Shown one piece after another: positions 20,877-21,980 of a stretch of 21,980 nt of DNA. The notes under the pieces were generated by a model. That model was given only the letters and a program-made list of their open reading frames with translations, ran no database searches and was not told the origin of the DNA. The DNA lies in NCBI GenBank assembly GCA_041601535.1, contig JBFIHZ010000023.1, positions 1 to 21,980 of the forward strand. Reading direction: 5' to 3'. Each line of letters begins with the position of its first letter. The stretch's first letter is position 1. Position numbers and translations under genes: made by a program. This DNA comes from JBFIHZ01 sp041601535 (lineage in GTDB: Bacteria; Pseudomonadota; Gammaproteobacteria; Xanthomonadales; SZUA-36).

Positions 20877-21980
20877 ATGCTACTGATTATTCTTCAAATC
20901 GCAACGGTATCGGCCATTGTTGTCGGCCTGTTCGAACTGCGCCAGAAATTCGGGCTGGCACTGCTGTTTATTTTCGTTGGATCAAACCAGTACTTTCAGC
21001 ACCTGATGGCCACCTCGGTGTATGTAGAGGTGTTTGGCTATACCTTGTCACCCGGTTCGGTGGTGCTGTTCAGCGCCAACCTGTTTGCCGTGCTGCTGGT
21101 CTATATTTCCGAGAGCGTGATCAACACCCGCAGGCTGATTTATGGCATCGCGCTGGCCAACGCGGTGCTGACGCTGTTTACCGTGTCTACCCGTTACAGC
21201 CTGGCGGCCGGCTGGCTGCAATCATCGCCTGGATTTGCCGAACCCTTTCTGAGTTTTGACCTGTTCAGCTTCCTGGTGGGCACAGCGCTGCTGATTGTGG
21301 ATACGTTTTTTATCATTCTGGCCTACGAGTATCTGCGCCAGCGCTTTCCCGCCGTCGGACAGACGGTGCTGGCCATTGCGGCCTTGCTGCTGGTGCTTTG
21401 GTTTGATGCACTGATCTTTATGACCACGCTGTTCTACCACAGTGCCGATTTCGGCAAATTGCTGGTGGGCAACCTGATGGGCAAGACGCTGTCGGCGGTC
21501 AGTTTTGGTGTCTGCCTGGGCTGGTACCTTAAATGGTCACAGCGGCGCCACGGAATACAGCCAGCAACCCATGGGCCGGGTGAAGACCGCAGCATTCTGC
21601 ATATTTTCAGTTACCAGAAGCGCTATAAACGGCTCAAGGCCGAACATGGTGAACAGCAACGCGCTCACCAACAGGAACGGGAGCGCGCCAGCCAACAACT
21701 GGCCTCGACCCAGGAGGAATTGCGCCATGCGCAGAAAATGGAGGCGGTGGCCCGGCTGACCGGCGGGATAGCGCATGATTTCAACAACATCCAGATGGCC
21801 ATCCAGGGCAATACTGACCGCTTGATTGAAAAGCTGGGCCAGGACCACGAGCTGCTGCCCACGCTGCTGGATATCAGGCAAGCCAGTGAGCGGGCCACTT
21901 CGCTTACCGGCCAGATGCTGGCATTCAGCCGCAAACAGGTGCTTTCACCGAAAGTGCTGTCGGTGAACGAGTTGATCAAG
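20877..21980 (+). CDS. Membrane sensor histidine kinase (3' end outside the window)
   Basis: The open frame runs 368 codons to the window end. Residues 1-220 hold about six hydrophobic helices, with a pattern that recalls the VUT/YhhQ group of small-molecule transporters (SVVLFSANLFAVLLVYISES; VDTFFIILAYEYL; DFGKLLVGNLMGKTLSAV). This would be a membrane-embedded sensor, but the similarity is by eye only. A charged coiled coil (residues 245-285, rich in Gln, Glu and Arg) leads into HisKA with the motif KMEAVARLTGGIAHDFNN and phospho-acceptor His300. This type of dimerisation domain often belongs to kinases with one or more receivers; the ATPase domain must lie beyond the window. ATG 20877 is the first start after an in-frame TGA at 20841, with a poor ribosome-binding site. 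Confidence 0.88.
   Translation, partial: MLLIILQIATVSAIVVGLFELRQKFGLALLFIFVGSNQYFQHLMATSVYVEVFGYTLSPGSVVLFSANLFAVLLVYISESVINTRRLIYGIALANAVLTLFTVSTRYSLAAGWLQSSPGFAEPFLSFDLFSFLVGTALLIVDTFFIILAYEYLRQRFPAVGQTVLAIAALLLVLWFDALIFMTTLFYHSADFGKLLVGNLMGKTLSAVSFGVCLGWYLKWSQRRHGIQPATHGPGEDRSILHIFSYQKRYKRLKAEHGEQQRAHQQERERASQQLASTQEELRHAQKMEAVARLTGGIAHDFNNIQMAIQGNTDRLIEKLGQDHELLPTLLDIRQASERATSLTGQMLAFSRKQVLSPKVLSVNELIK

Noticed and set aside
20473..20886. Plus-strand 137-codon open frame in the gap before the last kinase
   Set aside because: No family pattern, no ribosome-binding site, and it overlaps both flanking gene starts.
1..21980. tRNA, rRNA, CRISPR arrays, insertion sequences, attachment sites
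   Set aside because: No cloverleaf, repeated spacer pattern, transposase or integrase motif, or terminal inverted repeat pair was found by reading both strands; a covariance-model scan could still reveal a small RNA.

Overview
The window is GC-rich, densely coded bacterial DNA. The gene set (Rnk, a short TraR/DksA-type zinc-finger protein, YhgN/MarC, RhlE and DeaD helicases, an AcrB-type RND pump, MerC) points to a gammaproteobacterium. No rRNA, tRNA, CRISPR array, transposase or integrase was seen, and it reads as chromosome. The secreted cyclophilin has a C-terminal domain of a kind I associate with free-living, Xanthomonadales/Chromatiales-like gammaproteobacteria, but this placement is only suggestive.

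Layout. (1) 1-4435: the 3' part of an AcrB-type RND efflux permease, convergent with an MFS exporter fused to an ABM-like domain. (2) 8420-4656, minus strand: a stress-type run of NAD-dependent epimerase, ECF42-type sigma factor with a long C-terminal extension, two YCII/DGPF proteins and a DUF1428 protein. A TGTCGA-N17-CGACTA element lies just before the first DGPF gene and fits the promoter expected for ECF42. (3) 9580-8527, minus: a CarD-family RNA-polymerase-binding protein that apparently starts at a non-ATG codon, then Rnk. Each has its own sigma70-like promoter, with a strong intrinsic terminator between them. (4) 13425-9705, minus: two DEAD-box RNA helicases, DeaD/CsdA and RhlE, each with a basic disordered tail; a YaiI/UPF0178 gene is divergent from deaD. 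(5) 15288-14056, minus: a metallo-beta-lactamase-like protein and a TraR/DksA zinc-finger protein.

(6) 15301-16429 is a small metal-response module. A MerR-family regulator, interrupted by an in-frame TAG, is divergent from merC and an overlapping gene for a cysteine-rich GDCCVxC protein. Between them is a textbook MerR-type promoter (TTGACC-N19-TACACT with a TAGT-n-ACTA dyad). (7) 16572-19327: a MarC-family membrane protein whose stop codon overlaps the start of a hybrid sensor kinase. (8) 20474-19419, minus: an exported cyclophilin-type prolyl isomerase with an extra C-terminal domain. (9) 20877 to the end: the 5' part of a second membrane histidine kinase.

Taken together, many genes here act on RNA polymerase or RNA (ECF42, CarD, Rnk, TraR/DksA-type, two helicases), mixed with efflux, metal response and two sensor kinases. 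I see no certain new defence or mobile system. The most rewarding places are the ECF42/DGPF regulon, the CarD start codon, the interrupted metal regulator, and the membrane sensor domains of the two kinases.
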